Source of the DNA: Duganella sp. 1224
Lineage (GTDB): Bacteria; Pseudomonadota; Gammaproteobacteria; Burkholderiales; Burkholderiaceae_D
Direction of reading: 5' to 3'
Assembly (NCBI RefSeq): GCF_013408245.1
Contig: NZ_JACBYS010000001.1
Coordinates: forward strand, 1,116,001-1,180,000
DNA: 64,000 nt
How positions within the stretch are numbered: the first letter of the stretch is position 1; each line of letters opens with the position of its first letter. Positions 32,355-41,762 of this stretch are shown here, one piece after another. Below the pieces are notes generated by a model, which worked only from the letters and a program-made list of their open reading frames with translations, did no database searches and was not told the DNA's origin. Both the position numbers and the translations under genes were made by a program.

Positions 32355-32891
32355 TTGAAGACTGCATCCGCAACCATGACCAAATTTTTCGCCGTGCTGG
32401 CACTGGGCTGGTGTGCATTGGCGCCGGTGCAGGCCCAGACTCAGCCCCAGCCGCTGCCGTCGCGCATCGCCTGGATCAGCCCGGAGCGCATCTACAACGA
32501 GTCCAAGCTGGCCAAGCTGGCCGAGGAAAAGCTCAAGGAAGAGTTCAAGAGCCGCGAAAAGGCCATGGCCGACATGGCCGGCCGCCTGAAGGCGGCGTCG
32601 GAAAAGCTGGACAAGGACGCGCCGACGCTGAGCGAGGCGGACCGCGTCAAGCGCCAGCGCGACGTGTTTGAGCTGGACAAGGAATACCAGCGCCGCCAGC
32701 GCGAGTTCCGCGAGGACGTCAGCCAGCGCACCAACGAGGAGCGCCAGGCGATTTCGGAAAAGGCCACCAAGATCATCAAGCAGCTGGCCGCCGTCGAAGG
32801 CTTCGACATCGTGCTGCAGGACGCGGTCTGGGCCAGCAACCGCATCGACATCACCGACAAGGTGCTGGCCGCGCTGGATAAAGACAAGTAA
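32355..32891 (+). CDS. skp: Periplasmic chaperone OmpH/Skp
   Basis: Holds unfolded outer-membrane proteins on the way to BamA. The 178-residue product has a signal peptide (MKTASATMTKFFAVLALGWC, cleaved near VQA-QTQ), the SRIAWISPERIYNES strand, and the long charged coiled-coil arms (KLAKLAEEKLKEEFKSREK, QRRQREFREDVSQRTNEER). The start is a TTG at 32355: GGAGA stands seven bases upstream and the resulting N-terminus is Lys-rich, whereas ATG at 32376 has no ribosome site. It lies 49 bases after bamA. Confidence 0.93.
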   Translation: MKTASATMTKFFAVLALGWCALAPVQAQTQPQPLPSRIAWISPERIYNESKLAKLAEEKLKEEFKSREKAMADMAGRLKAASEKLDKDAPTLSEADRVKRQRDVFELDKEYQRRQREFREDVSQRTNEERQAISEKATKIIKQLAAVEGFDIVLQDAVWASNRIDITDKVLAALDKDK

Positions 32892-32912
32892 ACCTCACGA
32901 TTGGATCACCCG

Positions 32913-33968
32913 ATGGGCACTCGACTAGGAGCATTGGTCGAACGCTTGGGCGGACAGCTGGTGGGCGACGCGAACCTGGAAGTGACCGGGATCGCGCCCC
33001 TGGCGGACGCCGGCGTTTCGCACATCAGCTTTCTCAGCAACAGCAAGCTGCGCGCCGAGGCGCTGCAGAGCAAGGCGGCGGCACTGATCGTGTCGGCCGC
33101 CGATGACGCTTTTATCGCCGCCGGTTACAGCGGCGCACGCGTCATCGTCCCCAATCCCTACGTGTACTTTGCCCGCGCGGCGCAGTACTTCGCGTCGCTG
33201 ACCGCCGTGGCGCCGCCGGCTGGCGTGCACGCCACGGCCGTGGTGGCCGACAGCGCGCGCGTGGCCGCCTCGGCGCACATCGGCCCGCGCGTGGTGATCG
33301 AGGACGGCGCCGTGGTGGGCGAGGGCGCCGTGATTGGCGCCGGCTGCTTCATCGGCCGCGAGGCGGTGATCGGCGACGGCACGCAGTTCTTCGCCAACGT
33401 CACCTTCCAGGCGCGCTGCCAGATCGGCAAGCGCGGCATCATCCACTCGGGCGCCGTGATCGGCACCGACGGCTTTGGCTTTGCCAACGAGGGCGGCGTC
33501 TACATCAAGATTCCGCAGACCGGCCGCGTGATGATCGGCGATGACGTCGATATCGGCGCCAACACCACCATCGACCGCGGCGCGCTGGCCGACACCATCA
33601 TCGAGGATGGCGTCAAGCTGGATAACCAGATCCAGATCGGCCACAACTGCCACATCGGCGCGCACACGGCGATGGCCGGCTGCGTCGGCGTGGCCGGCAG
33701 CGCCAAGATCGGCAAGTACTGCACCTTCGGCGGCGCCGCCATGGTGCTGGGCCACCTGACCATCGTCGACAAGGTCCACGTGGGCTCGGGCTCGATGGTG
33801 TCGCGCTCCATCCTGGAGCCGGGCCAGTACACCGGCTTCTACCCGCTGGCCAAGAACAGCGAGTGGGAAAAGTCGGCCGCCATCGTGCGCAACCTGACCA
33901 CCATGCGCGACAAGATCCGCGCACTGGAAAAAATTATCAAGACCAAAACTGAAAACGAAGAATCATGA
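32913..33968 (+). CDS. lpxD: UDP-3-O-(3-hydroxyacyl)glucosamine N-acyltransferase
   Basis: Third step of lipid A synthesis: adds the N-linked acyl chain. The 351-residue product has the N-terminal uridine-binding domain ([18 protein letters not shown]), a left-handed beta-helix made of hexapeptide repeats ([20 protein letters not shown] and onward), the catalytic His in [12 protein letters not shown], and a C-terminal helix. ATG at 32913 gives [16 protein letters not shown]; an in-frame TTG at 32901 is the alternative. The stop overlaps fabZ by four bases. Confidence 0.96.
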   Translation: MGTRLGALVERLGGQLVGDANLEVTGIAPLADAGVSHISFLSNSKLRAEALQSKAAALIVSAADDAFIAAGYSGARVIVPNPYVYFARAAQYFASLTAVAPPAGVHATAVVADSARVAASAHIGPRVVIEDGAVVGEGAVIGAGCFIGREAVIGDGTQFFANVTFQARCQIGKRGIIHSGAVIGTDGFGFANEGGVYIKIPQTGRVMIGDDVDIGANTTIDRGALADTIIEDGVKLDNQIQIGHNCHIGAHTAMAGCVGVAGSAKIGKYCTFGGAAMVLGHLTIVDKVHVGSGSMVSRSILEPGQYTGFYPLAKNSEWEKSAAIVRNLTTMRDKIRALEKIIKTKTENEES

Positions 33969-34453
33969 CCACGACCGAAAACAAGACCATGGACATCTGC
34001 GAGATCAAGTCCTACCTGCCGCACCGTTACCCGCTGCTGCTGGTGGACCGCGTTATCTCGTATGAAGAGGGCAAGACCATCACCGCCATCAAGAACGTGA
34101 CCGTCAACGAGGAATTCTTCAACGGCCACTTCCCGCACAAGCCGGTGATGCCGGGCGTGCTGATGATCGAGGCGATGGCGCAAACCGCCGCGCTGCTGTC
34201 CTTCAAGACCATGGGCATCAAGCCGGATGAAAGCTCGGTGGTGTACTTCGTCGGCATCGACGGCGCGCGCTTCAAGCGCCCGGTCGGTCCTGGCGACCAG
34301 CTGAAGATGGACATCGAAATCCTGCGCGTGGCGCGCGGCATCTGGAAATACAAGGCGGTCGGTTCGGTCGACGGCCAGGTGGCGGTGGAAGCGGAACTGA
34401 TGTGCACCATCCGCAGCAGCGCCGACGCCTCGCAGCCTGCCGCGGGCCAGTAA
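33965..34453 (+). CDS. fabZ: 3-hydroxyacyl-[acyl-carrier-protein] dehydratase FabZ
   Basis: A hot-dog-fold dehydratase in fatty acid elongation. The 162-residue product has [13 protein letters not shown] and the active-site helix region [22 protein letters not shown], with catalytic His and Glu. It is placed between lpxD and lpxA as in most proteobacteria, balancing fatty acid and lipid A synthesis. Its start overlaps lpxD (ATGA) and lpxA begins two bases after its stop. The C-terminal tail ([13 protein letters not shown]) extends beyond the usual fold. Confidence 0.97.
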   Translation: MTTTENKTMDICEIKSYLPHRYPLLLVDRVISYEEGKTITAIKNVTVNEEFFNGHFPHKPVMPGVLMIEAMAQTAALLSFKTMGIKPDESSVVYFVGIDGARFKRPVGPGDQLKMDIEILRVARGIWKYKAVGSVDGQVAVEAELMCTIRSSADASQPAAGQ

Positions 34454-34455
34454 CC

Positions 34456-35247
34456 ATGGCCAAGATACACGCCACCGCCATCGTCGACAGCAAGGCCGAG
34501 CTGCACGACAGCGTGGAAGTCGGCCCCTACTCGGTGATCGGCCCGAACGTGACCATCGGCTCCGGCACGGTGGTGGGTCCGCACGTGGTCATCGAAGGCC
34601 ACACGACCATCGGCAGCGACAACAAGTTCTTCCAGTTCTCGTCGATCGGCGCCGCGCCGCAGGACAAGAAGTGGAAGGGTGAGCCGACCCGCCTGACCAT
34701 CGGCGACCGCAACACCATCCGCGAATTCTGCACCTTCAACACCGGCACGGTGCAGGACAAGGGCGTGACCTCGCTCGGCAACGACAACTGGATTTCCGCC
34801 TACGTCCACCTGGCGCACGACTGCCAGGTTGGCAGCAACACGATCTTCTCCAACAACGCGCAGATCGCCGGCCACGTGGAAATCGGCGACTGGGTGATCA
34901 TGAGCGGCTTCGCCAACGTGCACCAGTTCTGCAAGATCGGCGCGCACGCGTTTGTCGGCATGAGCACCTCGCTGACGCAGGACGTGCCGCCGTTCGTGCT
35001 GTTGAACGGGAATCCGGCGGCGGCGCACGGCGTCAACATCGAGGGCCTGAAGCGCCGCGGCTTTACCCGCGAGCAGATCAACGGCATTCGCGCCGCGTAC
35101 AAGATCATCTACCGCCAGGGCCTGACGCTGGACGAGGCCAAGGCGGCGCTGATCGCCGAAGAGGCCAACGTGCCGGCCGACGTGGCGCTGCACATGCGCG
35201 CCATGCGCGAGTTCCTGGATACCGCGAGCCGTGGCATCGTCCGATAA
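34456..35247 (+). CDS. lpxA: UDP-N-acetylglucosamine O-acyltransferase
   Basis: First step of lipid A synthesis: moves 3-hydroxyacyl from ACP to UDP-GlcNAc. The 263-residue product is a left-handed beta-helix with the catalytic His in VHLAHDCQVG and the family segments GAAPQDKKW, IREFCTFNTGT and HQFCKIGAHAFVG, and a C-terminal helical domain. ATG at 34456 directly follows the fabZ stop. lpxB begins within or just after its end. Confidence 0.97.
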   Translation: MAKIHATAIVDSKAELHDSVEVGPYSVIGPNVTIGSGTVVGPHVVIEGHTTIGSDNKFFQFSSIGAAPQDKKWKGEPTRLTIGDRNTIREFCTFNTGTVQDKGVTSLGNDNWISAYVHLAHDCQVGSNTIFSNNAQIAGHVEIGDWVIMSGFANVHQFCKIGAHAFVGMSTSLTQDVPPFVLLNGNPAAAHGVNIEGLKRRGFTREQINGIRAAYKIIYRQGLTLDEAKAALIAEEANVPADVALHMRAMREFLDTASRGIVR

Positions 35248-35248
35248 G

Positions 35249-36457
35249 ATGGCGCCGCACAGCGCGCGGCCCGGCGTCGATGGTGCCGGGCCGGGGGCGG
35301 CGGCCGGCCGGCCGCTGTCCCTGGCGCTGGTAGCGGGCGAGCCGTCCGGCGACATGCTGGCGGCTCGTTTGCTTTCCGGCCTGCGCCCGCACCTGCCGGA
35401 CGCGCGCTTCCACGGCATCGGCGGACCGCAGATGATCGCCCAAGGCTTTGAGTCGGATGTGCCGATGGACCAGCTGACCGTGCGCGGCCTGATTCCGGTG
35501 CTGCTGCGCTACCGCGAACTCAAAGGCATCCAGACGGCGTTGCGCGACCGGCTGCTGGCCGAGCGTCCGGCCGCCTTCATCGGCGCGGATTATCCGGGCT
35601 TTAACCTGGGGCTGGAAATGCAGCTCAAGGCGGCCGGCATCCCGACCGTGCACTACATCGGGCCGCAGATCTGGGCCTGGCGCGGTGGCCGCATCAAGAA
35701 GATCATCAAGGCGGTGTCGCACATGCTGGTGGTGTTTCCGTTCGAGGAAGCGATCTACAAGCAGGCCGGCGTGCCGGTCAGCTATGTCGGCCACCCGCTG
35801 GCCGAGCTGATTCCGATGACGCCGGACGAAGGCGCCGCGCGCCGCGCGCTCGGCATGCCGGAAAACGCCAACGTGGTCACCATCATGCCGGGCAGCCGCA
35901 TGTCGGAGATCAAGTACAACACCGTGGCTTTCATCGAAGCGGCCAAGCTGCTGAAGGTCCGCGACCGTTCGCTGAAGTTCGTCGTGCCGATGGCCGGCGA
36001 ACGCCAGCGCGCCTACTTCCAGCAGCTGATCGCGCAAGCGGGCCTGCAGGACGTGGAGCTGCAGGTGCTGGACGGCCAGTCGCACACCGCCATCGCGGCG
36101 GCGGACGCGGTGATGGTGGCCTCGGGCACGGCCTCGCTGGAAGTGGCGCTGTTCAAGAAGCCGATGGTCATCGCCTACAAGATGATGGAACTGGAATGGC
36201 AGATCCTGCGCCACTTCGGCTACCAGCCATGGATCGGGCTGCCGAACATCCTGGCGCGCGAATTCCTGGTGCCGGAACTGCTGCAGCACGCGGCCAGCGC
36301 CGACGCCCTGGCGGAAGCGATGTGGAAGCAACTGAGCGATGCGCCGCATCGCCTGCGGCTGGCGCAGCGCTTCACCGACATGCATCACAGCCTGCTGCGC
36401 AACAGCGCGGTGGAAAGCGCGGCCGCCGTGCTGCGCGTAATCGAAAGTACAACGTGA
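35249..36457 (+). CDS. lpxB: Lipid-A-disaccharide synthase
   Basis: Joins UDP-2,3-diacylglucosamine and lipid X to the lipid A disaccharide. The product has [15 protein letters not shown], the FHGIGGPQM segment, [24 protein letters not shown] and the donor-binding [21 protein letters not shown]. About 25 N-terminal residues are low-complexity (Ala, Gly, Pro) and not part of the usual fold. The start is uncertain: ATG 35249 (402 aa) is one base after the lpxA stop, while GTG 35231 would overlap lpxA. Its stop overlaps the rnhB GTG by four bases. Confidence 0.94.
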   Translation: MAPHSARPGVDGAGPGAAAGRPLSLALVAGEPSGDMLAARLLSGLRPHLPDARFHGIGGPQMIAQGFESDVPMDQLTVRGLIPVLLRYRELKGIQTALRDRLLAERPAAFIGADYPGFNLGLEMQLKAAGIPTVHYIGPQIWAWRGGRIKKIIKAVSHMLVVFPFEEAIYKQAGVPVSYVGHPLAELIPMTPDEGAARRALGMPENANVVTIMPGSRMSEIKYNTVAFIEAAKLLKVRDRSLKFVVPMAGERQRAYFQQLIAQAGLQDVELQVLDGQSHTAIAAADAVMVASGTASLEVALFKKPMVIAYKMMELEWQILRHFGYQPWIGLPNILAREFLVPELLQHAASADALAEAMWKQLSDAPHRLRLAQRFTDMHHSLLRNSAVESAAAVLRVIESTT

Positions 36458-37074
36458 AGAACCAAAATCTCGGCCTGTTTGACGACCTGCCTGATTCGCC
36501 GGATGAAATCATCTGCGGCGTGGACGAAGCCGGCCGCGGTCCGCTGGCCGGCCCGGTGTTCGCGGCCGCTGTCATCCTCGACGCCGCGCGCCCCATCGAA
36601 GGCCTGCGCGACTCGAAAAAACTGACCGAAGCCAAACGCGACATGCTGGCGCCGCTAATCAAGCAGCACGCGCTGGCCTGGGCCATCGCCGAAGCGTCGG
36701 AAGAAGAAATCGACAAGCTGAATATCCTGCAAGCCTCCATGCTGGCCATGCGCCGCGCGGTGGAAGCATTGAGCACCGTGCCGACGCTAGCCCTGATCGA
36801 CGGCAACCGCTGCCCGGTCATGAAAATCCAGAGCATCGCCGTGATCGGCGGCGACGACAAGGTGGACGCCATCTCGGCCGCCTCCATCCTGGCCAAGACC
36901 GCGCGCGACGCTGCGCTGGTGACGCTGCACGAACGCTACCCGCAATACTGCTTCGATCAGCACAAGGGCTACGGCACCGCGCTGCACCTGGAGCGCCTGC
37001 GCGAGCACGGCCCGTCGCCGGTGCATCGCCGCTCGTTCGCGCCGGTGCGCGCCCTGCTGGAGATCGACCTGTGA
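36454..37074 (+). CDS. rnhB: Ribonuclease HII
   Basis: Cuts RNA in RNA-DNA hybrids and removes misincorporated ribonucleotides. The 206-residue product has the catalytic [16 protein letters not shown] (Asp-Glu), ALIDGN (third Asp) and [15 protein letters not shown] (fourth Asp), and the HKGYGTALH basic loop. GTG at 36454 overlaps the lpxB stop (GTGA); its own TGA overlaps the next gene's GTG in the same way. Confidence 0.96.
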   Translation: MKNQNLGLFDDLPDSPDEIICGVDEAGRGPLAGPVFAAAVILDAARPIEGLRDSKKLTEAKRDMLAPLIKQHALAWAIAEASEEEIDKLNILQASMLAMRRAVEALSTVPTLALIDGNRCPVMKIQSIAVIGGDDKVDAISAASILAKTARDAALVTLHERYPQYCFDQHKGYGTALHLERLREHGPSPVHRRSFAPVRALLEIDL

Positions 37075-37856
37075 AGACGATTACCTCGCGCGACAACGCG
37101 CAATACAAGGAACTGGTCAAGCTGGCCGGCAGCCAGCCGGCGCGCCGCAAGGCCGGCCGCACGCTGCTGGACGGCGTCCACCTGTGCCAGGCCTACCTGC
37201 AACTACGCGGCCTGCCGGAGCAGTGCGTGGTCAGCGAAAGCGCGCTGCACAATCCTGAAGTGATGGACATCGTCGGCCAGCTCGAAAACCAGCGCGCACA
37301 CGTGCTGGCGCTGCCGGATGCGCTGTACAACGGCATCAGCCAGGTGGAACACGGCGTCGGCATCATGTTCCTGATCGCCACGCCGGAGCGCGCGGTGACG
37401 GCGCCGGTGAGCGTGTCGGCGGTGCTGCTGGACGGCGTGCAGGATCCGGGCAACGTCGGCTCCATCCTGCGCAGCGCGGCGGCGGCGGGCATCACGCAAG
37501 TGTATTGCAGCGCCGGCACCGCGTTCTGCTGGTCGCCGAAAGTGCTGCGCGCCGCCATGGGCGCCCACTTCGTGCTGGACATCTTTGAAAACGTCGACCT
37601 GGCGGAACTGGTGCGCAACGCCAAGGTGCAGACCCTGGCCACCAGCGGCTATGCCACCCGGCGCCTGTACGACGTCGATCTGACCGCGCCAACCGTATGG
37701 CTGTTCGGCCACGAAGGGCAGGGCGTGGCGGACGATCTGCTGTCGCTGGCCTCGCACCAGGTGGTGATACCGCACCTGGGCCAAGTGGAATCGCTCAACG
37801 TCGCCGCCTGCGCGGCAGTATGCTTTTTCGAGCAAGTCAGGCAGAATCAGACGTAA
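37071..37856 (+). CDS. TrmH/SpoU family RNA methyltransferase
   Basis: A 261-residue 2'-O-methyltransferase of the SPOUT class: an N-terminal RNA-binding substrate domain ([33 protein letters not shown]) and a trefoil-knot catalytic domain with the three SpoU motifs [31 protein letters not shown] and [20 protein letters not shown]. The RNA target (rRNA or tRNA ribose) is not readable. It starts with GTG overlapping rnhB and ends the long lipid A transcript. Confidence 0.92.
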   Translation: MKTITSRDNAQYKELVKLAGSQPARRKAGRTLLDGVHLCQAYLQLRGLPEQCVVSESALHNPEVMDIVGQLENQRAHVLALPDALYNGISQVEHGVGIMFLIATPERAVTAPVSVSAVLLDGVQDPGNVGSILRSAAAAGITQVYCSAGTAFCWSPKVLRAAMGAHFVLDIFENVDLAELVRNAKVQTLATSGYATRRLYDVDLTAPTVWLFGHEGQGVADDLLSLASHQVVIPHLGQVESLNVAACAAVCFFEQVRQNQT

Positions 37857-37874
37857 GCACTTTTTGGAGCCGTC

Positions 37875-39074
37875 ATGGATATCGCGCAGTTGCACTTTCT
37901 GGTAGCCGAAGGGGATCAGGTTCAACGCCATGCGCTGGCCGATATCCTGGTGCACGTCGGCGTCGGCAGGATCACGCAGGCGCCGGACGGCCACACCGCG
38001 CTGCGCCACTTCAGCGCCGGCATCACGCCGCCGGTGGACATCGCCATCATCGACCTGGCCTTGCCGGGCATGGACGCGCTGGAACTGATCCGCCGCCTCG
38101 GCGAAGCGCGCTGCCAGTCCGGCGTGATCATCGTCGGCGCGCAAAGCAACGCCGTGCTGTTCTCGGTGGAGACGATGGCCAGCGCCTGCGGCGTCAACGT
38201 GCTGGGCGCCATCGGCAAGCCGGTGATCGGCAGCCGCCTGGTGGCGCTGATCCAGAACCACCTGCAACCGTCGGAAGCGCGTGGCGGCGGCGATGCCGCG
38301 CCGGCCGCATCGTTTGCGCAGGTCGGCCAGGGCCTGCAGAACCGCGAATTCGATCCCTACTTCCAGCCCAAGATCGAACTGGAAACCGGGCAGGTGAAAG
38401 GGCTGGAAATGTTCGCCCGCTGGCGCCACCCGCTGTATGGCGTGCTGGGGCCCGCGTCCTTCATGCCAGCGCTGGAAGAAGCGCGGCGCGTCGACTTCCT
38501 CGACTGGACCATGATCGAAAAATCGGTGGCCGCCTGCCGCAAGCTGCATGACCAGGGCATACCGATCTCGTTCTCGATCAACGTCGACCAGACCACGCTG
38601 GCGCACCCGCAATTCATGGAGCAGATCGCGGCCTGCCTGGAGCGCTACCAGATCATGGCCGACTACATCACCTTCGAGATGACCGAATCGGCGGTGCTGA
38701 GCACCGACCCGCACTTTCTCGAACGGCTGCTGCGGCTGCGCATGAAAGGCTTCGGCCTCGCCATCGACGATTACGGAACGGGGCGCAGCAACCTGCAACT
38801 GCTGGCGCGCATCCCGTTCTCCGAACTGAAGATCGACCGCAGCTTCGTCGACGGCGCCTCCAAGCGCGCCGCCATCGGCACCGTGCTGCGCTCCTGCCTG
38901 GGCCTGGCCCGCAGCCTGGATCGCAAGTCGGTGGCGGTGGGCGTCGAAACCAAGCAGGATTGGGACTTCCTGCAAGGCCTGGGGTGCACCTACGCGCAGG
39001 GCTACTACATCGCCAAACCGATGCCGGTGGAAGACTTCCCCGCCTGGCTGTCCGACTGGCAGCACTTCTTCTAA
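37875..39074 (+). CDS. Response-regulator (REC) plus EAL domain protein, partly degenerate
   Basis: A 399-residue cytoplasmic protein: an N-terminal receiver domain with the phospho-acceptor Asp in IIDLALPGMDAL and Lys in GAIGKPV, but Ala in place of the Thr/Ser switch residue (VGAQS), then an EAL domain from about residue 155. EAL landmarks: GLEMFARWRHP (EAL reads EMF), SINVD (Asn kept), FEMTES, DDYGTG, LKIDRSFV and QGYYIAKPMP; the usual AEGVET reads AVGVET, losing the first Glu. EAL domains hydrolyse c-di-GMP; the changes leave activity in doubt and a sensor/adaptor role is possible. No histidine kinase is adjacent. Confidence 0.88.
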   Translation: MDIAQLHFLVAEGDQVQRHALADILVHVGVGRITQAPDGHTALRHFSAGITPPVDIAIIDLALPGMDALELIRRLGEARCQSGVIIVGAQSNAVLFSVETMASACGVNVLGAIGKPVIGSRLVALIQNHLQPSEARGGGDAAPAASFAQVGQGLQNREFDPYFQPKIELETGQVKGLEMFARWRHPLYGVLGPASFMPALEEARRVDFLDWTMIEKSVAACRKLHDQGIPISFSINVDQTTLAHPQFMEQIAACLERYQIMADYITFEMTESAVLSTDPHFLERLLRLRMKGFGLAIDDYGTGRSNLQLLARIPFSELKIDRSFVDGASKRAAIGTVLRSCLGLARSLDRKSVAVGVETKQDWDFLQGLGCTYAQGYYIAKPMPVEDFPAWLSDWQHFF

Positions 39075-39102
39075 AACCGGGGTCAGTAAAACCGGGGTCA
39101 GT
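39073..39102. repeat. 15-bp tandem direct repeat at the left edge of palindrome C
   Basis: AAAACCGGGGTCAGT occurs twice back to back (39073-39087 and 39088-39102). The first copy includes the last two bases of the stop codon of the REC-EAL gene; the second supplies the first ten bases of the left arm of palindrome C. This looks like a duplicated element end. Confidence 0.95.
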
Positions 39103-39179
39103 GCCGACATTCGGACACGAACACTGCCGTAGCTTGCCGCTACGGCAGTGTTCGTGTCCGAATGTCGGCACTGACCCCG
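39093..39179. repeat. Intergenic GGGGTC palindrome C (41-bp perfect arms)
   Basis: Left arm 39093-39133 and right arm 39139-39179 are perfectly complementary over 41 bp around the 5-base loop TTGCC. The arm begins CGGGGTCAGTGCCGAC and ends CTGCCGTAGC. It lies 18 bases after the REC-EAL stop and 81 before katE. As RNA it would be a very stable hairpin but has no T-run on either side, so terminator function is not obvious. Confidence 0.97.
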
Positions 39180-39230
39180 ATGTTGGAAGTTGATGTCTAT
39201 CAAGTACGGTAAGCGGCAACCGCCGCACAC

Positions 39231-39259
39231 TCGACCTCTGCCCACACTCTGGAGGTCGA
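39231..39259 (+). promoter_or_regulatory. Stem-loop covering the katE ribosome-binding site
   Basis: TCGACCTC (39231-39238) is perfectly complementary to GAGGTCGA (39252-39259), with a 13-base loop. The right arm contains most of the GGAGG Shine-Dalgarno and ends one base before the katE ATG at 39261. In the mRNA this would hide the ribosome site, so translation could depend on melting or on a trans-acting factor. Direct observation; the regulatory role is inference. Confidence 0.55.
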
Positions 39260-39260
39260 C

Positions 39261-41675
39261 ATGGCAAAACGCAAAAACAACGGCGCGTCGCTGGACGGCG
39301 CCGGTTCCATCCTGAGCACCATCGCCGGACCGGCTGCGCCGCCGCAACCCTCACGGCTCGGGCCACCCAATCCGATCGCCGATCAACTGCTGGAAAAGGT
39401 GACCGGCGACGAAAAGCTGGCGGCCGATATGCCGTTCAATTCCACCAAGCCGCTGGAATACGGCGAAGCGGCCTACACGCCGCACACCGGCGAGACGCAC
39501 GTGCCGCCTTCGCCCATCGCCATCGCCAGCACCAGTACCGAAACCGTCGCCTCGGAGAAGGTCGGCGACGGCCAGCCGGACATCGGCGACAACGCCATCA
39601 ACCGTCCGCTCGACCGCGTGCGTGTGGACGACACCGGCCGCGAACTGACCACCAATCAGGCGGTGCCGGTGGCGGACAATCAGAACTCATTGAAGGCCGG
39701 CCTGCGCGGACCGACGCTGATGGAGGACTTCATCTTGCGCGAGAAGATCACGCACTTCGATCATGAGCGCATCCCTGAGCGCGTGGTGCACGCGCGCGGC
39801 TCGGGCGCCCATGGTTACTTTGAAAGCTACGAAGACCTGAGCGCCATCACGCGCGCGGCGCCGTTCGCGGCGGCCGGCAAGCGCACGCCGGTGTTTGTGC
39901 GCTTCTCGACGGTGGCCGGGGAGCGCGGTTCCGCCGACACCGTGCGCGATGTGCGCGGCTTCGCCACCAAGTTCTACACCGACGAAGGCAACTGGGATCT
40001 GGTCGGGAACAATATCCCCGTGTTCTTCATCCAGGACGCGATGAAGTTTCCGGACCTGATCCACTCGGTCAAGCCCGAGCCGCACAACGGCATGCCGCAG
40101 GCGGCCAGCGCGCACGACACCTTCTGGGACTTCGCCTCGCTCAGCCCGGAAATCGCCCACATGCTGATGTGGCACACCTCCGACCGCGCCATCCCGCGCA
40201 GCTACCGCATGATGCAGGGCTTCGGTGTGCACACCTTCCGCCTGGTGAACGCGCAGGGCGCGTCGGTGTTCTGCAAATTCCACTGGACCCCGATGGCGGG
40301 TACCCATTCGCTGGTGTGGGACGAGGCGGTGCGGCTGGCCGGCGCCGATCCGGATTACCACCGCCGCGATCTGTGGGAAGCCATCGACAGCGGCCAGTTC
40401 CCCGAGTATGAACTGGGCCTGCAAATCTTCACCGGGGAGCAGGCGGCGCAGTTCCCGTTCGATATCCTCGACCCGACCAAGATTGTGCCGGAGGAGATGG
40501 TGCCGGTGCGGCCGGTCGGCCGCATGGTGCTGGACCGGAATCCGGACTACTTCTTCGGCGAGACCGAGCAGGTGGCATTTTGCGCGGCGCACGTGGTGCC
40601 GGGCATCGACTTCACCAACGATCCACTGCTGCAAGGGCGGCTGCATTCGTACATTGACACCCAGATCACGCGCCTCGGCGGGCCGAATTTCCACGAGATT
40701 CCGATCAACACGCCGGTGGCGCAGATTCATAACAATCAGCGCGACGGCTTCCATCGGCAGCAGATCAACCGCGGGCGGGTGAGTTACGAGCCGAATTCGC
40801 TGGCTGGCGGTTGTCCGTTCCAGGCGGGGGCGCGGGGATTTGTCAGTGTGGCGGAGCCATCGCAGGGCAATGAGGTACGCGGCAAGCCGGAGCTGTTTGC
40901 CGACCATTGTGCGCAGGCGCGCCTATTCTGGATCAGTCAGAGTGTGACCGAGCAGCGGCACATCATCAACGCGTTCCGCTTCGAGCTGACGCGGGTGCAG
41001 GCGCCGGCCGTGCGTCGCCGCACGTTGGCGTTGCTGGTGAATGTGGATCCGGCGCTGGCGGCGGCGGTGGCCGAGGGACTGGGCATGGAAGTGCCGCCGC
41101 CGCTGCCGCTGGCAACGGACAGGCCGGCGTACGAGTACATGGCGTCGCCTTCGTTGTCGCTGTTTGCGCGGCCGGGCGCGACGGGGATACGCACGCGGCG
41201 CGTGGCCTTGCTGGTGGGGCCGGGCGTGGATGGGATGCAGACGCGCAAGCTGTACGCGGCCTTGCTGGATCAGGCGGCGGTGCCAAGGCTGGTTGGGCAG
41301 CGGATTGGGGCGGTGGTGTCGTACACCGACGCGCCGCTGGATGTGGAGATCAGCCTGGAGAGCGGGCCGTCGGTGTCGTGGGACGGCGTGGTGATTCCGG
41401 ATTGCGCGGACGCGCGCGATGCCTTGAGCCGGGATGCGAATGCGCTGGAGTTTTTGAAGCTGCAGTACCGGCATGGGAAGCCGCTGCTGGCGTTGGGGAG
41501 TGCGGTGGAGTTGCTGAAGGCGGCCAAGATCCCGCGCAAGTTGCCGCATGGGGTGCAGGACCCCGGGGTGATCGTGGTGGAATCGAGCGACGCGGCCGAG
41601 GGGTTACAGGGGTTTATCGGGGTGTTGGCGCGGCATCGCGTGTATGCGCGCGAGACGGATCCGCCACGCGTCTAA
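39261..41675 (+). CDS. katE: Large-subunit catalase (HPII/KatE, clade 2)
   Basis: A haem catalase that converts H2O2 to water and oxygen. The 804-residue product has an N-terminal extension (about 140 residues), the catalytic His in [13 protein letters not shown] (H177), the Asn of [12 protein letters not shown], the proximal haem Tyr in [14 protein letters not shown], and a C-terminal flavodoxin/DJ-1-like domain typical of large catalases ([25 protein letters not shown]). Length fits E. coli KatE. Codons in the final 800 bases use more TTG, GGG and GTG than the first part, a mild compositional change. It is monocistronic, preceded by palindrome C and followed by palindrome B. Confidence 0.95.
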   Translation: MAKRKNNGASLDGAGSILSTIAGPAAPPQPSRLGPPNPIADQLLEKVTGDEKLAADMPFNSTKPLEYGEAAYTPHTGETHVPPSPIAIASTSTETVASEKVGDGQPDIGDNAINRPLDRVRVDDTGRELTTNQAVPVADNQNSLKAGLRGPTLMEDFILREKITHFDHERIPERVVHARGSGAHGYFESYEDLSAITRAAPFAAAGKRTPVFVRFSTVAGERGSADTVRDVRGFATKFYTDEGNWDLVGNNIPVFFIQDAMKFPDLIHSVKPEPHNGMPQAASAHDTFWDFASLSPEIAHMLMWHTSDRAIPRSYRMMQGFGVHTFRLVNAQGASVFCKFHWTPMAGTHSLVWDEAVRLAGADPDYHRRDLWEAIDSGQFPEYELGLQIFTGEQAAQFPFDILDPTKIVPEEMVPVRPVGRMVLDRNPDYFFGETEQVAFCAAHVVPGIDFTNDPLLQGRLHSYIDTQITRLGGPNFHEIPINTPVAQIHNNQRDGFHRQQINRGRVSYEPNSLAGGCPFQAGARGFVSVAEPSQGNEVRGKPELFADHCAQARLFWISQSVTEQRHIINAFRFELTRVQAPAVRRRTLALLVNVDPALAAAVAEGLGMEVPPPLPLATDRPAYEYMASPSLSLFARPGATGIRTRRVALLVGPGVDGMQTRKLYAALLDQAAVPRLVGQRIGAVVSYTDAPLDVEISLESGPSVSWDGVVIPDCADARDALSRDANALEFLKLQYRHGKPLLALGSAVELLKAAKIPRKLPHGVQDPGVIVVESSDAAEGLQGFIGVLARHRVYARETDPPRV

Positions 41676-41713
41676 CCCGCGCGCTTTTGCCTCGACGCGT
41701 GCGCCACCACTTA

Positions 41714-41743
41714 GGGGTCTGACCCCGTACGGGGTCAGACCCC
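41714..41743. repeat. Intergenic GGGGTC palindrome B (30 bp, perfect)
   Basis: GGGGTCTGACCCCGT is followed directly by its reverse complement. It equals palindrome A except that the seventh base of each half is exchanged (T for A, with the partner changed to match). A further 7-bp inverted repeat overlaps it (ACCCCGC 41739-41745 with GCGGGGT 41754-41760). It lies between the convergent stops of katE and ppsR. Confidence 0.95.
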
Positions 41744-41762
41744 GCCTGGCCGTGCGGGGTGG

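Noticed and set aside
29813..32383. An 856-codon minus-strand frame opposite bamA
   Set aside because: Antisense shadow; BamA is complete on the plus strand.
39093..39179. Palindrome C as an ordinary intrinsic terminator
   Set aside because: The stem is far longer than a terminator needs and no T-run follows on either strand.
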